Part shown: positions 11,008 to 19,500 of the stretch, piece by piece
How the letters are laid out: every line of letters starts with the position of its first letter
Numbering within the stretch: the first letter of the stretch is position 1
NCBI GenBank assembly: GCA_031553535.1
Contig: JAVBLM010000008.1
Coordinates: forward strand, 22,198 to 86,197
DNA: 64,000 nt
Source of the DNA: JAIROC01 sp031553535
GTDB lineage: Bacteria > Bacteroidota > Bacteroidia > Bacteroidales > WCHB1-69
Reading direction: 5' to 3'
Notes under the pieces: model-generated
Database searches by the model: none
The model's input: only the letters and a program-made list of their open reading frames with translations
Told to the model about the DNA's origin: nothing
Made by a program: the position numbers and the translations under genes

Positions 11008-12711
11008 ATGAAAACAAAGATTTTTTATATACTTATTTTCTATTTCATTATATTTATTCCTTCGAAGATTCACGGTAATACCCGTTCTCATTGCAAAGAA
11101 TTATTAGTATTAGCCAAGCAGGAATGGATAAAGAAAAATTATACTCTATCCATAGATTATTATACAAAGGTAAATGCAATCGCAATAGATAATAACTGGA
11201 CGGATATACAAGCGGGAGCCTTATCGGATTTAGGACTTGTATATACTGACATATTGGATTATGAAAAAGCAATAGAATGCTATTTTGAGGCATATAAGAT
11301 TACTATCAAAGAAAATCATAAAAGAGAAGAGATAGCAATCTTAAATAATATTTCACAGCTGTATATGATTAATAATGATCTGGATAAAGCGAATGAATAT
11401 TTAATCAGGGGATACAATACTGCCAAAGAAGAATTGCAAGATACGACCGGAAAAGCAGGAATATTTGCTATGAATTTGAGTATTATTGCTAATAAAATGA
11501 AGAATTACGAACAAGCAGAAAAGTATGCGGACATAGCAATAATGATTTATACGGATCAACACACAGATTCGATTAATCTGTCCTATGCTAATTTTGTAAA
11601 AATACAAAGCCTCTACTCATACAAAGAATATGACAAGGCCTTAAATCTGGCATTAACAACACTTAATGAATTCCCAATACAAAATAGTGATTTCAAAATA
11701 GAATTGTTATTGGTTCTTTCGAGAATATATAAAGAAAAACATCAGTTTCAAAAGTCCGTTGAATATGCAAGTATCGCCTTAGAAAATAAACCCAAGGTTC
11801 CCGGACGACTTGAGTTATATGAACATTTAACAGCACTATATCGAGATGCCGGTATGCCCACAACTGCTCTTTTATATCAAGATTCTGCTATAATGATGAA
11901 AGATTCTTCCGTCAAATTGAATGATATGAGCAGAGTAAAGAAAAGTCAAATACAATTTGATTTAATAAACTCGGAAAAAGAATTGGCAGAAAAGACTGCA
12001 AAACAAAAAGCAGAGCGTATACTTTTTATGGTAATTATTCTATTTATTTTCGTTTTGGCAATAATTTTTATTTTTATACTAAGAGTACAATCCATACGCA
12101 ATAAACAACGAAAAATAATCGCAGAAAATAAACAGGTGATTGCAGAAAACAATCAAAAAATTACCATATTGGAATTGGAAAAAGAGAAGAGTGAAAAACT
12201 AATCATACAACAACAGTTCAAGGAGCAGGAAACATTAGCGACTTTGGAAAAGGAACAACTGAATAATGAAATAGAAACAAAAAACAGAATACTTACAGCC
12301 AATGTTTTATCTCAATCTAATAAATATGAATTAATTAAAGAAATATTGCAAGATCTTGCTACAATTCCCAATAAATATGAAAATCCTGTCTTGGATTCCA
12401 TTATACGTAAGTTGAAATTACAACTCAATGATTCTATGGAGTGGAATAATTTTCTGGTTTATTTTCAACAAATTAATCCTTTTCTGTTTTCCTCTTTGAA
12501 AGAAGCGCATCCTATTTTGACGGCAAATGACATACAACTACTCTCCTGCATTTATCTGAATCTAGATACAAAGAAAATTGCCTATTTGCTAAACCTTTCT
12601 GTTCCGACTTATAATAAAAAGAAACAGCGTCTCGCCAATAAAATGAACTTGAAAGTATCGGAATTATATGATTATTTGGTCGGTCTGACGGCCAAACCCG
12701 ATTCTTTGTAG
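11008..12711 (+). CDS. Membrane-anchored TPR protein with C-terminal LuxR-like HTH
   Basis: This is a likely one-piece signal-transduction regulator of 567 residues. From the ATG at 11008 it begins with a signal peptide (MKTKIFYILIFYFIIFIPS) and continues with TPR-like helical repeats over about residues 30-310. A single membrane segment follows at about 338-360, then a charged coiled coil, and a C-terminal helix-turn-helix at about 500-560 (LTANDIQLLSCIYLNLDTKK...). This layout, with periplasmic TPRs, one membrane pass and a cytoplasmic LuxR-like HTH, is common in Bacteroidetes. A further in-frame ATG is at 10999. It sits between two giant T9SS surface-protein genes on the same strand, so control of those genes is possible but is inference only. 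Neither ligand nor target is known. Confidence 0.75.
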   Translation: MKTKIFYILIFYFIIFIPSKIHGNTRSHCKELLVLAKQEWIKKNYTLSIDYYTKVNAIAIDNNWTDIQAGALSDLGLVYTDILDYEKAIECYFEAYKITIKENHKREEIAILNNISQLYMINNDLDKANEYLIRGYNTAKEELQDTTGKAGIFAMNLSIIANKMKNYEQAEKYADIAIMIYTDQHTDSINLSYANFVKIQSLYSYKEYDKALNLALTTLNEFPIQNSDFKIELLLVLSRIYKEKHQFQKSVEYASIALENKPKVPGRLELYEHLTALYRDAGMPTTALLYQDSAIMMKDSSVKLNDMSRVKKSQIQFDLINSEKELAEKTAKQKAERILFMVIILFIFVLAIIFIFILRVQSIRNKQRKIIAENKQVIAENNQKITILELEKEKSEKLIIQQQFKEQETLATLEKEQLNNEIETKNRILTANVLSQSNKYELIKEILQDLATIPNKYENPVLDSIIRKLKLQLNDSMEWNNFLVYFQQINPFLFSSLKEAHPILTANDIQLLSCIYLNLDTKKIAYLLNLSVPTYNKKKQRLANKMNLKVSELYDYLVGLTAKPDSL

Positions 12712-12812
12712 TCTTCTTTTAAAGTTATCAAAGAAAATTTCGTCCTACATTTGTCTTATTTTTATCCTATTATTGTACTATTCAATATTGGATAATAAAT
12801 AAAAATATAATA

Positions 12813-12820
12813 TATTTTTG
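12813..12820 (+). promoter_or_regulatory. -7 box TATTTTTG upstream of the deleted surface-protein gene
   Basis: It matches TAnnTTTG and lies 40 bases before the ATG at 12860. An ATTG at 12787-12790 could serve as the -33 element, with 22-base spacing. Confidence 0.5.
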
Positions 12821-12859
12821 TTTTGTAAATTTTTAATTAATTTGAGAAAGGAAGTAATC

Positions 12860-14770
12860 ATGAAAAGGAATTTTTTTATTATTTTAGGACTACTATTGTG
12901 TATGTTTCAGGTTTCATTTTCGCAAACCCAAACGGTAACATACAGTGAAAATTTTGACAATCCGGCATCTTTCAATTGGAGGCTATCCGCTTCTAATTCT
13001 ACAGCTTTGGCAAACGGCTGGAAAATTCACACTAGGTATTATACGAGTTCGCCCAATTCTTACGGAACGGCTGTTCCCAATCAAAAAGGCGATTATGTGA
13101 TTTTAGAAACTCCGGTGTATGATCTCTCAGGAATGTCTTTTATCGAAATGCGGTTTAAACATATCTGTAAGGTATCTCCCTACGATATTGTCCGTATTGA
13201 ATACCTGGCGACCAGTCAATCATGGCAATCTATTCCTCAATGGAGTTATATGGGCAACGCATCGAATTATGAAACAACGAATGCTTTTAATGCAGAAAGT
13301 TATACGAATTGGCAGGTTGGCAATATTGCCGCAATGCCTGATTCGTCATGGTGGAAAGAAGAATTGTTTGATTTATCTAATTTGGTTCCCTATGATGCAA
13401 ATGTTCAAATCCGGTTTTTCCTCCAACGCGGCACAACAGATGGAACAAATGTCTCTTATGGCTGGTTAATTGATGATTTTGAACTCTTCGGTGCTTCTCA
13501 CGAAGTAAGAGTCCCTATTGTAGAATTTGTTGCTCCATTAGTTAATGATACTGTAAACAGTACAGGCCCTTGGGAAATCAATGCGAAGGTAAAAACAACC
13601 ACCACGGCTCCGCTTTATCAACCGACACTTTTCTATACCGCCGTCAACGGGCAGCAGATAGACACCGCAACGCTGTTGATGACCCATGTTTCCGGTGATT
13701 CTTTGTGGAAAGCAAGCATTCCACAGTTTGTAACGGGAACAAACGTTTCCTATTCCGCAACAGGAACCGATACGAATACCAATACGTTAACCGTCAGTTC
13801 GAGTTATTATATTAAACAGCCAGACGATTTGACCGATGTCAATTCCATTGCTATGTTTTCCATTGATTGTCCTGCAGGAAACGTAGTTCAAACGGGAGCA
13901 TCTATTCCTATCGTGATCAGCATTCATAATAAAGGAACTGCTGATTTAGCAACGGCTACCATTTATTGGAAAGTAAACAGCGATCCTGTTCAATCTTTTC
14001 CATGGAGCGGCAATTTAGTATGGGATTTGAAAAAACAGGATACTATCGGAACGTTTACTTCCACTCTATATGGATATGATACGATTACCGTTTGGGTTTC
14101 GTCTCCCAACGGACAAATCGACCCGGTTACTTCGGATGATACTTTACAGATTGTTGTATTTGGTTGCGAACAGCCTCTGTCGGGAACAAAAATTGCAGGA
14201 GTGAATTTTACCACCTTAGACGAACTATACTCAATAATGGAAAATTGCGGTATAGGAGGAGATGTTATTTTAGAATTTCCCGCATATACTTATCCATATG
14301 AGATAGATTTATCGAATATAAGTAATTATTTCGGTAATTATTCTCTTACAATCAGGTCTTATTCCGAGTTTGGAGGTACTCGTGAAAATGTAATCTTCAA
14401 ACCGGCAACGGGAGGTACGGCTTTTCTGTTAAACAATTCCCATAATATAACCATAGAAAATATAACCATAGACGTATCATCCGGCGGCCATGGTATCCGC
14501 TTTGCGGGAGATGCTTCCAACATAACTATAAATAATTGTATTATAAAAGCAAGTACGACAACCGAAACTACCGAATATTATGCTCCTGTTTATAAAGCAG
14601 GGTATATAAACAGTATGAGTGGTCAATTATTACACACCGAAGTAATACAATCCGAACCAGGGGAACATATTATTAAATTAAATACAAGCAATTTAGCTAC
14701 TGGCATCTATGTTTATTCGATGGAATACAATGGGCAGAAAATCACCAAGCGGATGAGTATTAAACGATAA
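12860..14770 (+). CDS. Short paralogue of the giant T9SS surface proteins, with an internal deletion
   Basis: A 636-residue secreted protein. I chose the ATG at 12860 (MKRNFFIILGLLLCMFQVSFSQ, a clear signal peptide behind GAGAAAGGAAG) over an upstream in-frame TTG. Residues about 25-215 form a MAM-like beta-sandwich closely matching the N-terminus of the 24368-32104 protein (shared HICKVSP, SSWWK..., SYGWL.D.FEL). A CARDB-like domain and the first third of one beta-helix module follow. Near codon 580 (bp 14590-14610) the helix stops abruptly and joins the second half of the sorting domain (NSMSGQLLHTEV... RMSIKR). The central region and the NPNP-type first motif of the sorting domain are missing. 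The frame is intact, so this looks like an in-frame deletion by recombination. Whether it is still sorted by the T9SS is doubtful. Confidence 0.85.
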   Translation: MKRNFFIILGLLLCMFQVSFSQTQTVTYSENFDNPASFNWRLSASNSTALANGWKIHTRYYTSSPNSYGTAVPNQKGDYVILETPVYDLSGMSFIEMRFKHICKVSPYDIVRIEYLATSQSWQSIPQWSYMGNASNYETTNAFNAESYTNWQVGNIAAMPDSSWWKEELFDLSNLVPYDANVQIRFFLQRGTTDGTNVSYGWLIDDFELFGASHEVRVPIVEFVAPLVNDTVNSTGPWEINAKVKTTTTAPLYQPTLFYTAVNGQQIDTATLLMTHVSGDSLWKASIPQFVTGTNVSYSATGTDTNTNTLTVSSSYYIKQPDDLTDVNSIAMFSIDCPAGNVVQTGASIPIVISIHNKGTADLATATIYWKVNSDPVQSFPWSGNLVWDLKKQDTIGTFTSTLYGYDTITVWVSSPNGQIDPVTSDDTLQIVVFGCEQPLSGTKIAGVNFTTLDELYSIMENCGIGGDVILEFPAYTYPYEIDLSNISNYFGNYSLTIRSYSEFGGTRENVIFKPATGGTAFLLNNSHNITIENITIDVSSGGHGIRFAGDASNITINNCIIKASTTTETTEYYAPVYKAGYINSMSGQLLHTEVIQSEPGEHIIKLNTSNLATGIYVYSMEYNGQKITKRMSIKR

Positions 14771-14789
14771 AAAAAATCTTTTTCATCAT

Positions 14790-14818
14790 GGCTGCCTCTC
14801 TCAGGGGCAGCCTTTTTT
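14790..14818 (+). terminator. Terminator of the short paralogue
   Basis: A perfect GGCTGCC / GGCAGCC stem with additional C/G pairing is followed by six T. It is preceded by the same AATCTTTTTCATCATGG lead as the other two paralogues. Confidence 0.85.
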
Positions 14819-15047
14819 GCTAATCTGTCCCGTCCTAAAATAGGTTGACACAAAATCGATCTATAATGAGTAAATATCAGCAACAAGGTCAACCACCTTG
14901 CCGGACAGGGGTAATTTACCCATTTCTTTTTCATCATGGCAAATTCGATGATATTCAATAAAAGAAGTGCACCTCCAGATATATTTCTTCATTCATGTTA
15001 AAGTAATATTGTTCATTTTTCGGTTGATAATTTTCTTAGAATAATTT
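14819..15047. other. Intergenic region with a possible mobile-element relic
   Basis: The string TTTTTCATCATGGC of the preceding terminator reappears at about 14928-14942, so 14819-14927 is flanked by a short direct repeat, as if a segment had been inserted or duplicated. It contains TGTCCCGTCCTAAAATAGG, which has the look of an IS end but was not matched to a family, and an inverted CAAGGT/ACCTTG pair near 14886. No gene is seen. Confidence 0.35.
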
Positions 15048-15078
15048 ATTGACTGCATAAAAAAAGGGGATAATTTTG
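15048..15078 (+). promoter_or_regulatory. Promoter of exbB-exbD (ATTG-N19-TAATTTTG)
   Basis: ATTG at 15048-15051 and TAATTTTG at 15071-15078 are separated by exactly 19 bases, the canonical Bacteroidetes arrangement. The ATG follows 36 bases later. Confidence 0.7.
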
Positions 15079-15114
15079 TTCACATTTTTTAGCAAATATA
15101 AAAATTCATTAACT

Positions 15115-15801
15115 ATGATTCCTTTACAAATAAACACAGAACAAATTGAAAAAGCGATTCCCCCTATCTCTGAAAACTACCTTAGCCTGCTCATGAAAGG
15201 AGGCTGGATAATAGTTCCTCTTCTTCTCCTTTCATTAATAGCAATATACCTTATTGTTTACAAAACTATTGCATTGAAAAAACTAGGAAAAAAAGATTCC
15301 TCATGGTTTACCTATGTGATGGATCAAATCCGGTCCGGGAAAATGGAAATTGCCGCAAAGTACAGCCGGGAAAAAGAATATGCCTATTGTCAAGTGATAG
15401 CAGAAGGAATTGAATCGGTTGAAAAACCCGAAGATGAGATTCAAACAAATATGGAAACGGAAGCACGTGTTCAGGTAGCCAGGCTTGAAAGCCAGATGAA
15501 TTACCTGGGTATTATTGCATCCGTAGCTCCTATGCTGGGATTCTTGGGTACTATTTTCGGAGTTATCAAGATATTCTACAATATTTCCATAACCAATGAT
15601 TTGAATATTGCAAGTATTTCGGATGGGTTGTATCAAAAAATGATTTGTTCGGGTGTGGGTTTGCTTGTAGGCATTATCGCTTATTCGGGATATCATATCC
15701 TCAATAATCAGATTGATAAAATCGTATTAACAATTGATAAGTATTCAAACGAAGTCTTGGGTGCACTTAAAGAATACAAACGATTTATAAAAATCAGATA
15801 A
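15115..15801 (+). CDS. exbB: ExbB/TolQ-family proton channel subunit
   Basis: This inner-membrane stator subunit uses proton flow, with ExbD, to energise TonB-type outer-membrane transport. The 228-residue protein has three membrane segments: a first after a short periplasmic lead (GGWIIVPLLLLSLIAIYLI), and a later pair containing the family signature region (LGIIASVAPMLGFLGTIFGV and CSGVGLLVGIIAYSGY). A cytoplasmic loop separates the first from the pair. I chose the ATG at 15115 because the promoter covers the alternative TTG at 15076. exbD follows after 12 bases, so the two form an operon. No tonB is visible nearby. Energising another ExbBD-like system cannot be excluded. Confidence 0.9.
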   Translation: MIPLQINTEQIEKAIPPISENYLSLLMKGGWIIVPLLLLSLIAIYLIVYKTIALKKLGKKDSSWFTYVMDQIRSGKMEIAAKYSREKEYAYCQVIAEGIESVEKPEDEIQTNMETEARVQVARLESQMNYLGIIASVAPMLGFLGTIFGVIKIFYNISITNDLNIASISDGLYQKMICSGVGLLVGIIAYSGYHILNNQIDKIVLTIDKYSNEVLGALKEYKRFIKIR

Positions 15802-15813
15802 TTCTTCTTAGAG

Positions 15814-16224
15814 ATGAAAATAGAACGTAAAAAGTCAAGATCGGCAGAGGTATATACTGCATCATTGAACGATATTATGTTTTTCTTGTTGCTGTTTTTT
15901 CTTATCATATCCACCATGGTAACACCTGCAACCATTCGGGTATTGCTACCCAATTCAACAACTTCGGAAAGTTCGGTTGTGAAAAAAATGGTTACGGTTA
16001 CCATAACGGAAGATCTCCGGTATTTTATAGATCAACAAGAGATTCCTTTTGAAGAAATAGAACCCCGGCTTGTATCTATTATAAGTACCAAGCAGGAAAA
16101 TGAAGAGATTCGGGCAGTTATCGAAGCGGATAGATCCCTTAATTTGCAGGATGTAGTCAATATTCTGGATATCGGAAACAAATTACAGCTTAAAATGGTT
16201 TTGTATACCAAAAAAGAAAGATAA
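15814..16224 (+). CDS. exbD: ExbD/TolR-family biopolymer transport protein
   Basis: Partner of the preceding ExbB. The 136 residues show a short cytoplasmic N-terminus, one membrane helix (about 20-40) with the conserved proton-carrying aspartate at its start (SLNDIMFFLLLFF, D20), and a periplasmic domain. It starts 12 bases after exbB. A diverged duplicate of an internal stretch (about 16041-16105) is found as a relic at 21538-21604. Confidence 0.9.
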   Translation: MKIERKKSRSAEVYTASLNDIMFFLLLFFLIISTMVTPATIRVLLPNSTTSESSVVKKMVTVTITEDLRYFIDQQEIPFEEIEPRLVSIISTKQENEEIRAVIEADRSLNLQDVVNILDIGNKLQLKMVLYTKKER

Positions 16225-16481
16225 ATTTATGCTATCCAGATAGATTTTAATACGTTACCTGTCCATCGGAGGCTGTAAAATAAGTTAACTAAGCGGTAAT
16301 TCAACATAGGATTTTTCTATGTTCAATCTATCCAAACAGGCTATAAATTATCAGGAACTAACAGGTAACGCCTGTAAAGATAAAACAACCAAGGTCAAGA
16401 ACCTTGATCGAACGAGATTATAAATGTAATATAATTGAGTTTAGAGATGAAATGTTATATTATCATAAATAAAACAATAAA
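16225..16481. other. Intergenic region with dispersed repeat copy 2
   Basis: This gap contains the second copy of the ~41-bp dispersed repeat (16371-16411), here carrying a CAAGGT-CAAGA-ACCTTG hairpin, and just upstream an inverted pair ACAGG/CCTGT. No coding region is recognised. Confidence 0.5.
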
Positions 16482-16518
16482 AGGGATGTCTAAAACTTTT
16501 TAAACATCCCTTGATTTT
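16482..16518. terminator. Bidirectional terminator between exbD and the cadherin-like gene
   Basis: AAGGGATGT (16482-16490) pairs with ACATCCCTT (16505-16513). T-rich sequence follows on the plus side, and on the minus strand TTTATTG follows the stem. It ends the minus-strand gene at 16580 and could also end the exbBD transcript. Confidence 0.75.
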
Positions 16519-16579
16519 TAAAAGATCAATTATAATCCTTGTTATACGATGTATGTATTACGTCTTATTTTCTATAGGT

Positions 16580-19500
16580 TTAATTTTTTATAAACTTTCC
16601 TGTTCCGATTACTTCCCTGTTAGTGGAAACCTTATAAAAATACATACCTTTTGGCAAATTTGCTATGTTAATAGTATTTGTTCCTTCCTGCAAGATGTGA
16701 TTGCCGATAAGTTTGCTGTCAAATGTATATATTTCCAGACTGCCGGTCTGAAGTCCGTTTATTGTAAAGTAAATATTGTCCGAACTTGGATTGGGATATA
16801 CTTTAATTTCCACTTTATTTTCAAACGAAACAATGGACGTTGTCTCTTTTGTAAGGTTAATACGATAGATGTATTGACTTTCCCCATCCTCAGCAGTAAC
16901 AACTACCTGTATTAGCCCCGGAATAGCAGCCGGAGGTATGATTTGATAGGTAGCGTTGGAATCGTTCAATTCTGCTGTCACAAATGGTATTCCTGAATAA
17001 TCTACCGGTAGTTTATAATTATAGTTTCGGGTATTAGGAACAAAATTTGCCAGTGGCTCACCATTTATAGAAATGCTTTTTGCCTGTGCATCATTATTTT
17101 TTCGAATAATAAAAAGTAGCTGATATACTCTCTTATCGCCATTAAGTGCGGTAACTTCCACTTTGGCAGTATCAGCAAATTGCAATATATTTGTAATGCT
17201 CATAATCGCTTTTTGATCTTCGGTAATTGCATCCGTTACAACAGGGAGTTCGGCTGTCCCATAAGGCAAGAATACTTCGTAAAAATGTACATCTTTTCTA
17301 AATCCCGCCAAAGTGGCTCCATCTATGGTAATTCCTGATAAATAATTATTGTCGCCTGCTTCCATACTGAAAGAAATCGTATAGGTACGGCTAATTGTAG
17401 TATCGCCTGCATATACTTTTACAATGGTTATACCTGGATACTGACTCATATGCGTATATTCTATTCGTGCATCAGGCTGGGTGGCATGGGCAGTAACTAC
17501 AGGCAACGTTTCCGTCCCGTATTCATGTTCTATAAAATATCCCAATAGATCAACATGAAAACCTTCAACAGTTACACCGTTTATCCTTAAGTCGGACAGA
17601 AGCGCTTCTGTGGAGAGCTCAACCTCGAAATTTACCGTATAGGTTAAGGTATCCGCATAATCAAAGGTAATGAATGTCAATTGAATTTGCCCATTAGGTA
17701 AAGACAATACATTTTGTGTTGCCTGTGTTCTGCTATCTTCACGCACATACTCCAGGAAGGGAATCTCTGTTGTCGCTATAGGGAGGCGTACATTATATAC
17801 CAAGGTTTGAGGATCGAAATTTGGTACCGGAATACTTGTCGCACCAAGTTTATACGACAGAGAGGCAATATTAACATTTCCTTCACGGATAAAATGAATC
17901 GTGTAGGAAATGGAATTATCTCCATCTTCGGAAGTTACTTGAATTTGTGCCTGCCAGGATGTCTGTGTTGCCTGTGCAATCTGAACAACCGTATTTTTCC
18001 AGTCAGCAGTAGCAGTTATTGCAAAAGGCTGTACTGTGCCAAAGGGTAAAGTAACATAATAAGTTGTTGTGTCAGGATGAAAATCCGGAATAGAACTACC
18101 GTTATAACTGATATCTGTTAATAATGTGTTTCCCGATTCTATTCTTTCAAAAGTGATAGAATAGCTCCTTTCCGTTAAATCCTCTGCCGTAACAGTTACT
18201 GTCCCCGTCAGGACATTGGTTGTGCCGGGTTGTTCGTCTATTGTAAATTCCGCACGGTTATCCGACAATACGATGTCTGTGATAGTTGGAGTTCCTTCGG
18301 TTTCTGCCGGAAGAGGAATTGCTATCTCTGTTCCGTTATTGCTTATTGCATACGTATAGTGTTGGTTGTTATATTCATATTTAACCGTATCCATAGAGGT
18401 TACCGGGGATAATTCCCTTGTGAAATTAACAGTATAAGTAGCCGTATAATCCTCATCTTCGGCGGTAACAGTAACAATAGCCGTTCCTACAATAGTATCT
18501 ATTTGTCTAACGTCAACCGTTGCAAAAGGGTGTGTAGTAGTTGCTTCAACTACAGGGATATTCAATTCCATATAAGGTAATTCCACATCATAAGAAAATG
18601 TTTGCGGGTTAAAATCCTGCAACGATATGCCGTTAACTTGTAAATCTGTCAAAGTGGTATCTGTATTTTTTACCAACCGGAAGCTTATCGTATACATTTT
18701 TATAACCGTCATACTTTCGGAAAGTAAATACACTTTACCCTGATAAGGAAGCGTAGTTGGTTGAGAACATAATACAGTTGCCGTTTCTAAATTAGGGATG
18801 GCAGAAATCTGTGGCGGCGTTGTTGTAGAATAAGGTATATCCACCGTATAAGAATAAACGTTAGAACTAAAGCCCGGGATAGTCACATTGTCATATTGTA
18901 TAGCCTGTATATAAAGATCTCCTACATCATAGCTTATAGAATAGGTTTTCGTAGCGATTCCATTTTCTGCAATTACTGTAATCCTGGTAGTATCTAATAA
19001 AGATATTGCCGGAGTTATGATTATATTTTCCTCCGCAAGATACTGAAAGTTTGGAGTAACAGCAATCTCAGGAACTGAAGCAGCATTAGAGGGCAATGTA
19101 ACTGTGTAATCTTCTATATTGGGAGCAAACCCCATAACCTGATTTCCGTTATAAGTTATGTTGCTAAGCGTCGCATCTGTTGAAAGGGTTGCTTTAAAAG
19201 GTATTCTATATGTTTTGGAGGTAATACCATCATTGGCAGTAAGTGTTACGATAGCAGTATCATTTCTATTTCCGGGTTGAACAATATTAACGGTAGGAGG
19301 AGCTATACTGCCAGCAGCCAAACCATAAACTACAACTTCGGGTGGGACGTTAGGCCCAACAGGTATCGTTACTGTTGATGTGGTAATAGTATTTGTATTA
19401 TTGTTATTTGTACTCGTAATATTTACTCCACTATTTTGATTAGTTGATCCGTTATAATTATATCTTATACCGTTATTATTACCGGTTGCCAAATAGCAGT

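Noticed and set aside
14819..15047. Intact insertion sequence
   Set aside because: Only an IS-end-like string is present; there is no transposase frame and no paired inverted repeat.
15301..15696. Antisense frame inside exbB
   Set aside because: It lies wholly opposite a clear membrane protein gene and has no independent support.
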